Below, in pieces: positions 1 through 14,100 of a stretch of 64,000 bases of DNA (position 1 is the first letter of the stretch; each line of letters starts with the position of its first letter). This DNA comes from Gyrodactylus bullatarudis. Its lineage: Eukaryota; Platyhelminthes; Monogenea; Gyrodactylidea; Gyrodactylidae. A program made the translations under genes and the position numbers. The DNA is taken from assembly GCA_012064415.1 (NCBI GenBank), contig SSNU01004331.1:392135-456134 (forward strand). Direction: 5' to 3'. The notes beneath the pieces were generated by a model that was not told the origin of the DNA, searched no databases, and saw nothing but the letters and a program-made list of their open reading frames with translations.

Positions 1-2818
1 TATAATAATAAGAATAATTCAGTGTATTTTGTTCACTACTTGGACTCATCATGTCAGAAAAGAAACCTCTTTTTACTCTTTGACATCAATATATACACAG
101 ATACAGAAATTAATGAGAGTGTACTCAACCTTTTCTACATTCATTTCTCTCTACTTGAACTAGAGAAATGCTTATTCTTTTGAATTATAACAACACCAAT
201 TATCCAAGACAATGTTTCATCTTTGAGCAAAAGTTGTCAACTAAAGAGAGAGTGTAGTTTGATTAATTATAATAATAATACTCTTTCTCAAGTTTATAAA
301 TTTTGGTTTGTTATTATTGTTGAAAAACTAAAAATACAGTAGCATATTAGAGAGATTTGAATGACGAAAGAGAAGAGGAGAGACGACAACACCAACTGAT
401 TTGACCTCAGACTAACAAGACGAACTGAATCTTTGTTATGTTTTTTATGTTAATTATCAAATGATGCAAAGAACACCAGAGGGAGAGAGTATGCTTTTAA
501 TTAGCAGAGAAAGAGTACATGTGATAAAGACAGAGTAAGAGAAGTAAGGTTAAAGGTCCCACTCATATGAGAACATAGGCAAAGAGACTGAGGGTTATAT
601 GGGAAAATCCCACATCGCATGAATTACACTTTTATTACATACAAACAGACTCGGAAGGGATGTCTCACTTTGGATTTCACCCTCTCATCTGTATCTCTGC
701 AGATAGATGATGGCAAAATATTCGTGATGCATTACACCCGGTGAAACAGAGAACAGCTGATAAAATCTCCTCAGCAGAATGCAATTTATCAGCAGAAAAA
801 TTATCGAACAGTACAGGACTCAGATAATAATAATAATTGATAAATTGAGAGTTTTGACACGTCTCTCAGATTGTATTTCTCTTTTAACTTTATGCTATGA
901 CTCATTGGTTCAAAGGTGATCAAGAAGAAGAAGAGAGAGAGAGAGAGAGAAAGCGAGACAACAAGAGGGCTATTTTCTCATGTTGAAAAAATAGATCCAT
1001 AGGCTAGCAAAATGAAACTTTTTTCCTTTATACTCTATAAAATTTCCACATCAGATCAAAATTAAAAGATTCTGAAAATTTTTTAGCGTTCAGATATCGA
1101 GATGTATATTTGAATTTGTGTTTTATCGAAGTTTAGGTCATATTTTTGCTCTAAAAAAACAATAATCTGCAGAAAATTCTCTATTACTTGTTGTCTCAAA
1201 CTTTTTAGCTACCTCTTTTGGTTTAGAAGCTATGCTCGAAGCTGTATCTCTCAAATATTAATTTTGTTTTGCAAACGTGAAAAATTCAAATCTCTTTCTG
1301 AAGCTGTTAGAACTGGCGCGGGAGATTTTCCTCACATTGACAAGTGTGAAAATGGCTGAAATTTAGGAATCTGCATTGAATTCTTATTCTAACAAAAAAA
1401 CCTGAAAACGGTGAAATTTACATTCTAATTTTTTTAATTTGAACAAATTTTTCACTGTTATCCGATCAAGGTAAACATTAAAAATTTGCTAGACTGTATT
1501 TTTATCTCAGGAAAAATTGATGTCGATACTATCGATTCGATATTAAAGTGGACAAGATTCTTGTCACAAGAAAACATGAGAGGAAAAAAAACTTGAAAAG
1601 TTAGATGTGTAAATGTAGAATTAATAAAAAGGTGTCATGAAACAGTAGAGAATTTTTTAATCATGAATACAATGTTTCCTCTGCGTTTAAGTTTAATATA
1701 AAATCTCATCTTAATTTGTACCCTCTTTTAGTCATTTTCCAATGTAGAATCTACATATTGGTATATGTATTTTTTGTTATTTTTCTGACATTTCTAGTTC
1801 ATACTAAAGACACACACACACACGAACACACATTTGAATAGAATGGATTCAAAAAAAATTCCTTTGTAAAAATTCTTACCTACTCACTGAAAAAGTTTAG
1901 AGAGTCTAAACGTGATAGGCAATCCAATAATAATAATAATACATAAAATTTACACTCACATTCAGAGGCAGACACATATTGATAATACTACTACTACCTT
2001 TAGTAATTTATTATAACAACAACAACAGCAGAAGCAGTCCACTTGGTAATGGTCAATAAGTAATTTTTTCAGGGGACAGAGCTAAAATACGTTTGTTTCC
2101 TCTTGGTTCTGTTTAGAGAGGGGAGAGTGAGCGCTTAACTAGAACACAAAAGAAATAAATGAATGAACTCACATTTTTGATTACGATGAGTCAGGGGAGA
2201 GAGAAGAGAGAGATTAAGAGTACTCAGAGAGAGATATAGAGATTGAGGAAAGATATAGTCAGAGAGAATAGAATAAGGTATGAGCTTCACAATATGCAAG
2301 TGTGTTTCAGGAAAAGTTGAACAGAGCTAATCAGCAAATAATCAGGAAAATAGATGGTTTTCTGTGAGGGAATCAGGAGATGTACATTTTGATTAATTCA
2401 TGATTAATATATTTTTATTCTATGGTTTGGTTCCCCCTAAAAAATTGAATGCTTGCATTAATAAAAATTTACAATTTTCTCAGGAATCTCGGCTCAAAAA
2501 TTATAATTACCATTATGAATACTATTCAATGAATTATTCAATTTGAATAGCAAATGGATAATTTATAATACATAATATGATGGCACTCTTATGATGTATA
2601 TAGGGACTTCAATTTAACCTAGACTATGAATTAAATACTGGAACTAATAAATTTCATTATTCTCTTTGTTGAACTAATATTTCTGCTAGCAGTACGTCAT
2701 AGATAGTCATTAGTGCTGCATAATAGTGCATAAGAATTTAATTTCATATCAAGTTCTGGAATTGAATTTTAAACAAAACAAGGCCTTTGATTATCAAGTA
2801 TTGTGTTTAAGCCGATAA
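1..2818. other. non-coding stretch, left edge
   Basis: No open frame with a recognisable protein or a convincing chain of exons was found on either strand. The stretch is AT-rich and holds short AAT/ATT runs and GA-rich tracts, the longest near 922-953. It may be intergenic DNA or an intron of a gene lying further left. Confidence 0.6.
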
Positions 2819-3861
2819 ATGAGTGAAAAATATCGATTCAATAACAGTTTATTAAGAAGATATATATTTCTCGTTTATTATGCTCAAAAATCATATGTTT
2901 GCTTGGCCAAACCATTAATAGATGATGCAGAAACTGATAAATATTTCTTGGAGAATTCTCATCGAGAAATTGAAGATCTTAGTTATCCAGAATGGGAGAT
3001 TTTTCAGGATGCTGATGTTAACATGAGAACATGCATAGTCAAGAAAATAGGAATACTCAAGAATAGTTATTTGATATACTTCACGTTTAGTGGAGAATTC
3101 CTTCTCCTATCCCCAAATTTTGGCAAGATTTTTAGATTCAAAAATAACTATGGCTTATTTTTGAGTGAAAATGACCTGATTAATTCTGATCAAATACTCG
3201 TCTCAATGCTGGATACAAAAACAAGATACATAATGAGCCCTTTGAGCTTTAGTTCCCTTGATATTCTCAAGTCAGTGGACTTAGAAATTCCAGAAGATTT
3301 TCTAAAAGAAGAAACTTATACTATTCATACTATAAGAAATTCATTCTTGATCAAGGATTTACTTAAGCCTTATCTAAAATTGATAGACATTGATGAAAAA
3401 TGGACTAGATCGTCAAATTTTGATTATTTTCGTTTTAAATTACAACAGAAAGGTATCGCAGAAGTTATGGTTACAATAAGATTCCCGTGAGAAAAATAAA
3501 TAATCTTGAATCTAGATTCTTCATGGATACAAATTGTGTAAGAGGTATCATTTCCAAAGTAGTTGCACCAGAACTACTAAAAGACATAAAGGATGAAAAT
3601 GAGATGAAAAAACATATTAAAGAATTGAATGAGTTGATTACGAAGGATATCAAATACTTGGAGAAGATATCCAAGTCCTCGAGTAAAGTAGCCATACCTA
3701 GATTCAGATCAGATGATTTCATCAAAGTAAACACTATGGAATTTGCCAATATATTCTATGCCAAAAAGGATCAACTATCAAATGTTTGCATAAACTATGA
3801 TGGTTTCTTTGATGATATTCTGAACAAATTTCAAAGTCTTTTTGAGTTAATTGATTTATAA
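2819..3861 (+). CDS. RNase H2 subunit B-like protein (tentative)
   Basis: Two exons, 2819-3486 and 3516-3861, joined across a 29-nt intron (donor GTGAGA, acceptor TCTAG). Removing it connects two open frames into 337 codons; without it the first frame stops at 3490. The match to RNase H2 subunit B is weak but collinear. There is an N-terminal RRYIFLVYYAQ, then a hydrophobic strand region ending in YIMSPLSFSSLDIL, which resembles the family's ATPVDPLFLLL segment. A DYFRF motif lies near the winged-helix part, and CVRGIISKVVAPELLKDI resembles the family's late GLISDYIPKEL motif. Length suits the family (about 310 residues). If correct, it is a non-catalytic nuclear subunit of the enzyme that removes ribonucleotides from DNA. 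It converges on VCP, with 63 bp between the stops. A profile search could overturn the name; that the ORF is a real gene is much surer. Confidence 0.45.
3487..3515 (+). other. 29-nt spliceosomal intron
   Basis: The donor GTGAG and acceptor CTAG flank 29 nt whose removal keeps the reading frame between two otherwise out-of-frame ORFs. It is one of the clear examples of the very short intron class in this window. Confidence 0.7.
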
Positions 3862-3924
3862 AGGATTTATTAAAGGAAGTTTTTTAATAAAACTGGTCGA
3901 AACGAAATTTTAATTACTGTTTTT

Positions 3925-6490
<2,566 letters not shown>

Positions 6491-6611
6491 TTCTAGCTAT
6501 GACTCAATATAAAATTCAAATATTGATAAGAGAGTTTAACAAATTTTTAATAAACGAGGTGAATATAAATCGTTTAAAAATTAGTTTTGGTGATAATTCG
6601 TAATTTGGGTA
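6491..6611. promoter_or_regulatory. bidirectional promoter region VCP/UPRT
   Basis: Only 121 bp separate the start codons of the divergent VCP and UPRT genes, so 5' UTRs and both promoters must share or overlap this AT-rich segment. No TATA box or other specific element was pinned down. Confidence 0.55.
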
Positions 6612-7382
6612 ATGACATACTCTGAAGTTTCGTTATTTGACAATATCGACAGGCAAACAGATACAGCTGAATTTAGCTCAAAGTATAAACTAATTGTCAT
6701 TGAAAACTCGGATCAAGTCCGGCACATTATTACATTGTTAAAATCAAAGTTTGTTGTTTAGGTTTTAATAAATTCAGAAATACAAGTCGAAATGACTTCA
6801 TTTTCAATGCTGATAGATTGGTAAATTCATAGATTAATCTTGTAGATTCGTTTAGTCATTGAAGAGGGTTTAAATCAACTTCCACATTCTGAATTAGTGG
6901 TGACTACGCCCAAAAATGTACCATTTAAAGGTGTTCAATTTGCCAAAGGAAACTGTGGCGTTTCGGTCATAAGGAGCGGAGAAGCTATGGAAAGAGGCTT
7001 GAGAGATTGTGTCAGGTCAATAAGGATTGGAAAAATTTTGATCCAAACAGCTGAAGAAGGTAGTCGATCTGAGCCTAAAGTCTTTTACGCTAAACTTCCT
7101 CAGCTAATTGAAAAGAAGAAAGTATTATTGATGTATCCTATTCTCAGTACAGGGAAGACCCTTTTAAAGGCTCTAGAAGTCTTGAAGACTTACAATGTGT
7201 CAGTAAAAAATGTCATACTATTAACACTTTTTGTTACTCCTGAGGGTAAGCTATTAAAATAATCTCATTCTATAGCTCTCAAACTTATTTTGACATTATA
7301 TCCTGAGTTAACTGTCGTAACATCTGAAGTTCATCCTATAGTACCTAGCCATTTTGGAACCAAATACTTTGGAACAAATTAG
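6612..7382 (+). CDS. UPRT: uracil phosphoribosyltransferase homolog
   Basis: Four exons, 6612-6748, 6778-6820, 6846-7245 and 7276-7382, with introns of 29, 25 and 30 nt, giving 228 residues. Each splice is needed to follow the family sequence: FIFNADRL runs into IRLVIEEGLNQLP across the 25-nt intron. Typical motifs are GNCGVSVIRSGEAMERGLRDC, SIRIGKILIQ, the PRPP-binding loop MYPILSTGKT, and the C-terminal TSEVHPIVPSHFGTKYFGTN. Animal UPRT proteins belong to the type I phosphoribosyltransferase fold. Microbial relatives make UMP from uracil and PRPP, but enzymatic activity of animal forms is doubtful, so the role here is inferred only from family. The N-terminal tail is much shorter than in human UPRT. 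Confidence 0.93.
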
Positions 7383-8174
7383 ATATATTTTATTGATGAA
7401 AATCCTGCCAAAAATAAACAGAAAAAAGTATTAGATGAATAAAAATTATTTTAACAAGAATGAAAAAATGAGTTAAAAAAATAATATTTTTATTTTATTT
7501 AAAAGGCAAAATTTTGTGACACATTAAAATGTATAGAGGTCATTGATTTCCCTTGAATAAAATCATAAAGTTATTTTTAATATAATTCAACGAGGGTCAT
7601 TATTGTAGGAAGGAGAGAGACATCTTATCGGGGGTTTCCTGCTTTTATGATAAATTCAGGATATGGCGTCAATCATTCCTGTAAAATTATATATAAAATC
7701 AATTCGAAAACAAAACAATCAAAACTACAGAATATTTTAAGAATTCATGTTTTCTATTTTCTGATATCAAATGTCATTATAACTAAATTCTATGGCGAAA
7801 ATGTTACACATTATGCATATAAAAGTAGCTAATGGTTGCAGTGCAACATTGAAAAATTTCTCTGCAAAACATTTTAAAGATTGGAAAGTAAAAAGATGTG
7901 ATATGGTCATGCATAAGAGAATGCTGCATACAATATGTGAAAAAGGAGAGAGCCAAAGATGTAGATAGATAAAGACAGAGAGAGAGAGAGAAAGCAAAAA
8001 AGTCAACACTATAGCTAGCTAGCATACACAAATAAACTCCAAAGATTATGATGATGATGAGAATCGTGAATTTTTGCAAAAAGTTATCAAATTCTCACTT
8101 ATTCTTAGAGAAACGTTGAAGTGGCTACAAAATCAAAACGTAAAAATCAAAGGATAAAATGGCCTGAAGAAATC
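7383..8174. other. intergenic, between convergent UPRT and afadin ends
   Basis: This is non-coding AT-rich DNA with a GA microsatellite at about 7977-7991. The hydrophobic minus-strand open frames here are low-complexity and show no splice context, so they were not called genes. It presumably contains the 3' UTRs of both neighbours. Confidence 0.5.
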
Positions 8175-11100
8175 TCAAAGAGACTTACTACCCTTGTTTG
8201 TATCTTCGTTGAGCCTGATCCAAGAGGTTAACCTATTGCGATCGGCACTTTTACTTCGTTCGCGCTGCTCAATCATGAGTCGATCATGAAGGTAGGAAGT
8301 GGACTCGAGCACATTTTTACTTATGTCATCTATGAGTGTCATGTCATTTTTTTGCTGAGCCATGTTGGGATAAAAGAGTGAGGCCGAGGCAGGGAACTCA
8401 TGAGTTGGATTTGTGGCGTCATCAATAAAAGATTTTCGAACTGATAAATCACCAAGGGACTTGGTAACTCTTGAAAGCGGAAGGGAATTTCTATGAGGAT
8501 GAAGCCTTGAACTCTTCAATGCTGCTAGAGATGTGTTTATCGTTGTCTGGGAAACAACAGAATCATGGGGCATACTAAACTCCAGGTTATTAGTGGAATC
8601 TCTCCTATTTTGTAGTAACGATGAAAAAGAATAAGAGCTATGCGTCCTCTGATCAAGGCTTATTGCTCCCTTCATCTTCGAGAGATTTCGGTATGTCGAC
8701 AGCTGAAATTATTTTTTATGGATCATCATACCAATTTTATATAAAATTGAAATTTTAACTGTATAGCAGACTTAACTGTATCAATGATGAATCATTGATG
8801 ATGATAGATACAGCATTAAACTTGATTACATTTTGGCTAGTATTAAAAACAGTAGAATTGACCTAATAAAGAATCAGACCAAGGATTAATCATTAAATGA
8901 AATGATTAGGGGATTAACCAATTATAGTAGAACCACACCATGTAATATACTCACGCCAGATCCTGGCCATATGAAATATTCAAGATGAAATTCGAAATGT
9001 ATGAAATTAAATTCAAGTGCCGAATTACCTTGGGATGAGTGATCTGTTCTTTAGGATCATTAATTGAGCCTTTCTCGTCAAAACATTTTGCCAATTCATC
9101 TCGCATATTTCTCAAAAGTTTAGCAGTTGTCAGGAATTCCCCATATGTCTCGGTTGGACTCTCTGAATCGTACCTTCGTGTGACCTGTAAATCATTGTTC
9201 TTTATCTGACTAGTGTCGCACAGAGGCTCCTTAAGCTGAAATTTCATATGGAATCAAATAAAAGATTTATTCGTTTGAATAAAATTTAATCAAAACAAAC
9301 TTCATCGTAGGCATCTTCGATTTCGTTGAGGCTATCTTGGACATTAGCTTCCCTTTTCATGTTGGCTACTAGCTGAGAAGATATTGAGTAGACTCCCAAA
9401 TCCCTAGTAATTGTTATGTTGATCTGATTACCAGCCTCAGCTACAAGTTTAGAGGCTTGCTCTTGTGTGAGGCCGGTAATCGGTTCACCGTTAACCATGA
9501 GAAGGCGATCACCAGGAATGAGTGGAGCTTCATTTGGTTCCAATGGGTCTCCACTAATCCAAATGGCCTTTTGACAGGGACCATTAGGCTGTATCGACTT
9601 GATGAATATTCCAAGGTCCTCACCTAGATCCGACTAATGGGAAAATTAATAAACAAAATAATTATATTACAATAATCAATCAATGTAGGCATACTCACCT
9701 TGGCAGCAAGGATGGTAAGGCCTAGACTACTACCATTCTTCTCTACCGAGACCTCATGAGTCCGAAAATCAGGGCTGGCTTGCTCTAATTCGACATCAGA
9801 GTTTTTCTGCTGCTTAAAGATTTCATTGTCGTTGCAATCCTTGATATCTGTCAGATTGGTTAGGGTAATGTCTTTCACCATTTTTGTATTGACACTGTCG
9901 GGCTGAGAAAGAGCTAGGTAGGCAGACCAGGTTAACTTGTCGTTATCCACATTGATAGGACGAAGACTCAAACGAATCCAGCCATTTGCAATGGGTTCTT
10001 TCAGAAATTCGATAATCGATTGAATCTATTATATCAAAGTTACTTGTAAGTAGATACATGCTTATCATACAGAAAGATAAACATACTGAAATTTCGTTGG
10101 AATTTTTGACCTGGTAACATTCAGGAAGAGAACTCTTCTCTTGTAGTATTTTCTCAATCATCTTGAGGTCCTTAGTACTGACGGATAATGATACTTCAGA
10201 AGGATATGAATCATCTGGCAGAAGAAAGGGAAGATTCAATTCTTTCCGATCCAATAACTGAGGCTCAAATGTTGTATTGGAATGGCTCATTCCCGAATCC
10301 TCACCATCATCTTCTGGCTGGTTTTCCTCTTCCACAAGTATCTTATCAGCAACCTGATTGATAATTTCCCATTGTTATTATTTTATATATATTTTACAGA
10401 TAAAATCACCATGGAGCCAAATAAATTTTGTTGTACAGAAATGAATAAATTTTCTATATATACCATTTATTATATGATCTAAACGCTGAGATTGTTTAAA
10501 AGAAACTTTTAATGATGGAAGGAAATCGTGGTGTGTGTGAGGCAGTGAGTGTACTTTAAGGAAAGATCAAGAGATAATATTCAGGGACAATTGCATATAA
10601 AACAACAGAATCCTTAAGTTCTTATTTATGAAACACCATAGAGAGAGTTGAGAAATACATTATAAAAAACACATTTACAAATAAAAAGAAGGAGAACTCT
10701 TCTTGACTGAACAGGGGTGAATATATAAAGGCTTTTTAAAGTGCTTTAATATTAAATACACTGCTACCATATAATAATATGCTATGTAGTATGTATAATA
10801 TGCATAATATATAAAAAGTAAGAGAAGATTAACACCATTGAATGAGGACACCTGTTGTGAGTAGAACCAACGAGAGAGGAAAGTAGTAAAAATTAAAAAA
10901 ACTGACTTGTTTAACACCGGAAACGACGAAATCGATCCATTGAATAGGAATGATGATGGTGGTGTTTGGCGAATTGGTCATATTCAGGGAGTCATCTTCA
11001 TTTTCGTCAATTTCATACTCATACTCGCCAGCCTGAGAGCCAATGTAATTGGATGATTTGACCTTGGCTGAGGAGCCAACTGTTGTAGATGTTGGCGGAC

Positions 11101-14100
11101 CGGTCAATTCGACTGTTTTTGTCTGATAGTTTTCGAGGATTTTGCGAACTTGGACAGAATTTAGTCGGATCAGGTCTACCACCATATTGTACAACGATTC
11201 GACTGAATTTATGTCGGTGAGCAAGACTTCTGCCAGCTGTAACGAATTAAATGATCACAATAACAGATGAAAAAACAGGGGGGAGGTTATGTGTAATAAA
11301 TTCTTCTGCCAAATTTATATTTCTTCAAATAGAAATGAAATAAACATTATTATTATTACCTGTGATAAGCGTAGGAGATAACATTCAGCTGCTTGAAGGA
11401 ATCCATGTGCTTCGAACCAGGGATAAATGCATTTGTTCAACCATACCTTGAGAATATTGCCCCATAATGGAGTAAGGGTATTGATTTGTAGTATTCCTTC
11501 TAGCTTTTTCTTGTCAAAATCAATGCTCTCTCTGAGATCCTCTTCAATCAAGAGACTACCGGAAATTAACTGGTTGAATAGATCACAATTGAGGTGGTGC
11601 AACATCCGTACAAAGAGTTGTACAATAATCCCAGAATTCAAGAAACATTCTGCTGAAGTGGTGGAAAATTCATTGAGAAAACTAATGAAGGGATCTTCAG
11701 TGATGACTTCCTGTTCGATAAAATCGGCAATATTCCGAGGATTTTCATTTCCTTCAGAGTCCAGTTCAACCTTGAGGATGATTTCGATGAACCTTTTCAT
11801 CAACATGGGTGCAATATTTGCTTGAATGAGGCTACAGGCAGCCTGGGACAACTCCTCAAAGTAGGTTTCAGTTAAATTGGCTAGCTTATTCATTATCAAT
11901 TGCCAGGCTTGATGGGCTGTCTGGCGATCCTCAAAGGACTCTGATGTCTCCCCAATATCTAATGGCTCCTAGAAAGAAGAGGAAGCAACAATGAGAAAAT
12001 GATTTCTTTTTAACCATCTGTTGACATTTACTTGAAATGTAACACTCAGGTCGACGTCATGAGTGATTAAATGCAGTAATTGACTAGAATTTGAAAGGAA
12101 TCCAGGATACGAGGAAAGACCGCTGTGTGGAGAACTAGAGAGGAGGTTATTCGAGTGATAGTCTGATAAACGTTCTATTGCTCCAATTAGGACACTGAGA
12201 ATTTGACGCCTCCTCCGACGCCACTGTAGTGGTTGGAGATTACGCAGTCTCAACTCTGGCAAGAGGAACTGGAAGAAATTCAATTACAATGAGATTAATT
12301 TATTTCATCTACCCAAGTCAGGCCAACTTATTAAAGATGCAAAAATAACGAGTAATTTTGTCTAGAACAAGGAAAATAAGTTGCAAATATGATATGAGAT
12401 GGGTAAGTTTAACCCGTGTTGAAACAAAATAGTAGTATTGATCTTTACTTTACTTCTGAAGTGAATCAAAGTGAAGAATGGGCAAATTCTTGGACATTGT
12501 GTCTAACCTATTAGAAGAAATAGGTTTACCTACAAAATATATTTACTCCTTAGTGAATATGAGCAAAAGGACTGAAATCTTTGAATTTGATTTTTTCTCG
12601 ACCAAATTTCATTAAAACTTTTCATAATAAAGAACAACAGAGCTTGCAAATTGTACAGTCAAGTATGACCTTGGTGTATTTTAATCTTTCTTTCAAGTGT
12701 TCTTTTCGTTGTTATCAAATAACAACAACAGAATAGAGATACACTTGGAATTTATCCGTATAATATATATATGAGTTATGATGGACTTTTTAACCAAAGT
12801 ATGAATAATTAATCAATAATAATAATAATAATTATTATTATTCAATTAATAAATAGAAGAGGTAACTATGCAGAAAAGCTGGAAAAGAGAGAAATCTTAC
12901 TTCTTTCCTACTGGAAACCTTGATGGAATTATCAGTTGAATTTTCCTTTGCTTCAATAGCTTCCCAACGATCACATTGACGACAAATTGCTCGCAGCATG
13001 AGATAGACACTAACTGATGGCCCTAGTGGACATGTATTATTGACCATCTTTCTGTTCATCAACCAGTCAAGAAAATCATTGAGAATTGCTGGTGCGTAGG
13101 CTAGTTGGCAGGGTAGCTTGTCCGATACTGACGGAGCTGATGAGCTTGATGATAACTGTTTGTTTAGAAGAACTTTGGGCTCTTCTAATCGAACTGGTTC
13201 TGTAGAAAAATGCGTGTTATTACTCTGAAAAATTTCTTTAAGCATGCAATTTGGAAACTTGAACTGGCAAGTAACACGAGAGGCTCTCTATTGGGAAAGA
13301 GAGAGAGAGAGACAGATGAAAAAGACAAATATTAATTCTTATATAACACACCTTGAGAAATCGGGAGGAAGATGACATGAGCTGGAGAGCGTATTGATTT
13401 CAAAGTAAAAGAGAAGAGGATACATCACTAATTAACAATTAGAGATAACGAAAAGTTGCATCATAAAACCAAGAATCTAGGAATCCATGAGTAATTACTA
13501 TTGCTATCAACTCAAGCACGAATCAATAGAACAGTCAATGAGAGAGAGAGAGAGAGTAAGATTTGAAAGGTGTTTACTGAATTACTTTTTGGAAAAAATG
13601 ACAGGAATCATTGATTCTTTTGTTTTTCATGGAGATGACAAAGTATTCGAATGTAAGAGAAAAATTAAAAGAAAAATAATGAGTCAAGTGCTTCTCTCTC
13701 TCTTTGGTTCTTGTTTTATGCCAAATGGAGTATTTTGACTAATTCGTGTCTAATGGTCACAATAAATACACAGAAAGAAAGAGAGACTCGTGATTCATTT
13801 ACTGAGGCAATTAAGCTTGCCAAACAGAAATTTGACAAAACTCAATGCAGTGTCTTTTGACTCTTTGAAAGTTTATTTTCAAACTGATGTCACTATCAAA
13901 AGATTATTCTGAATAAAATATTCCATCGTATTTTGGATAAAATGAAAGAGATCTATTTCGGTGTCTATTTTTCAATACAGGTCTAGTAGATTTCTGGATT
14001 AATTAAAGTTTAAATTGAAGCTCATATTGTGAACTTGCATTGGAAATATTTTCACAGAAATGGGAAATAGTTTCGCCACCGAAAAGGGTTAGGGTGAAGA

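Noticed and set aside
1332..1349. TCACA...TGTGA imperfect inverted repeat resembling a T-box palindrome
   Set aside because: The half-sites match only partly and the spacing differs from the classical site. It is too short and degenerate to claim in 64 kb of AT-rich DNA.
7767..8079. Hydrophobic minus-strand frames of 80-91 codons
   Set aside because: They are Leu/Ser/Phe-rich translations of GA/CT low-complexity DNA, overlap in two frames, and have no splice sites linking them to afadin.
13487..13738. 83-codon plus-strand frame with ATG in an afadin intron
   Set aside because: It is partly a translation of a GA microsatellite (RERERV), has no family similarity, and lies antisense to the host gene.
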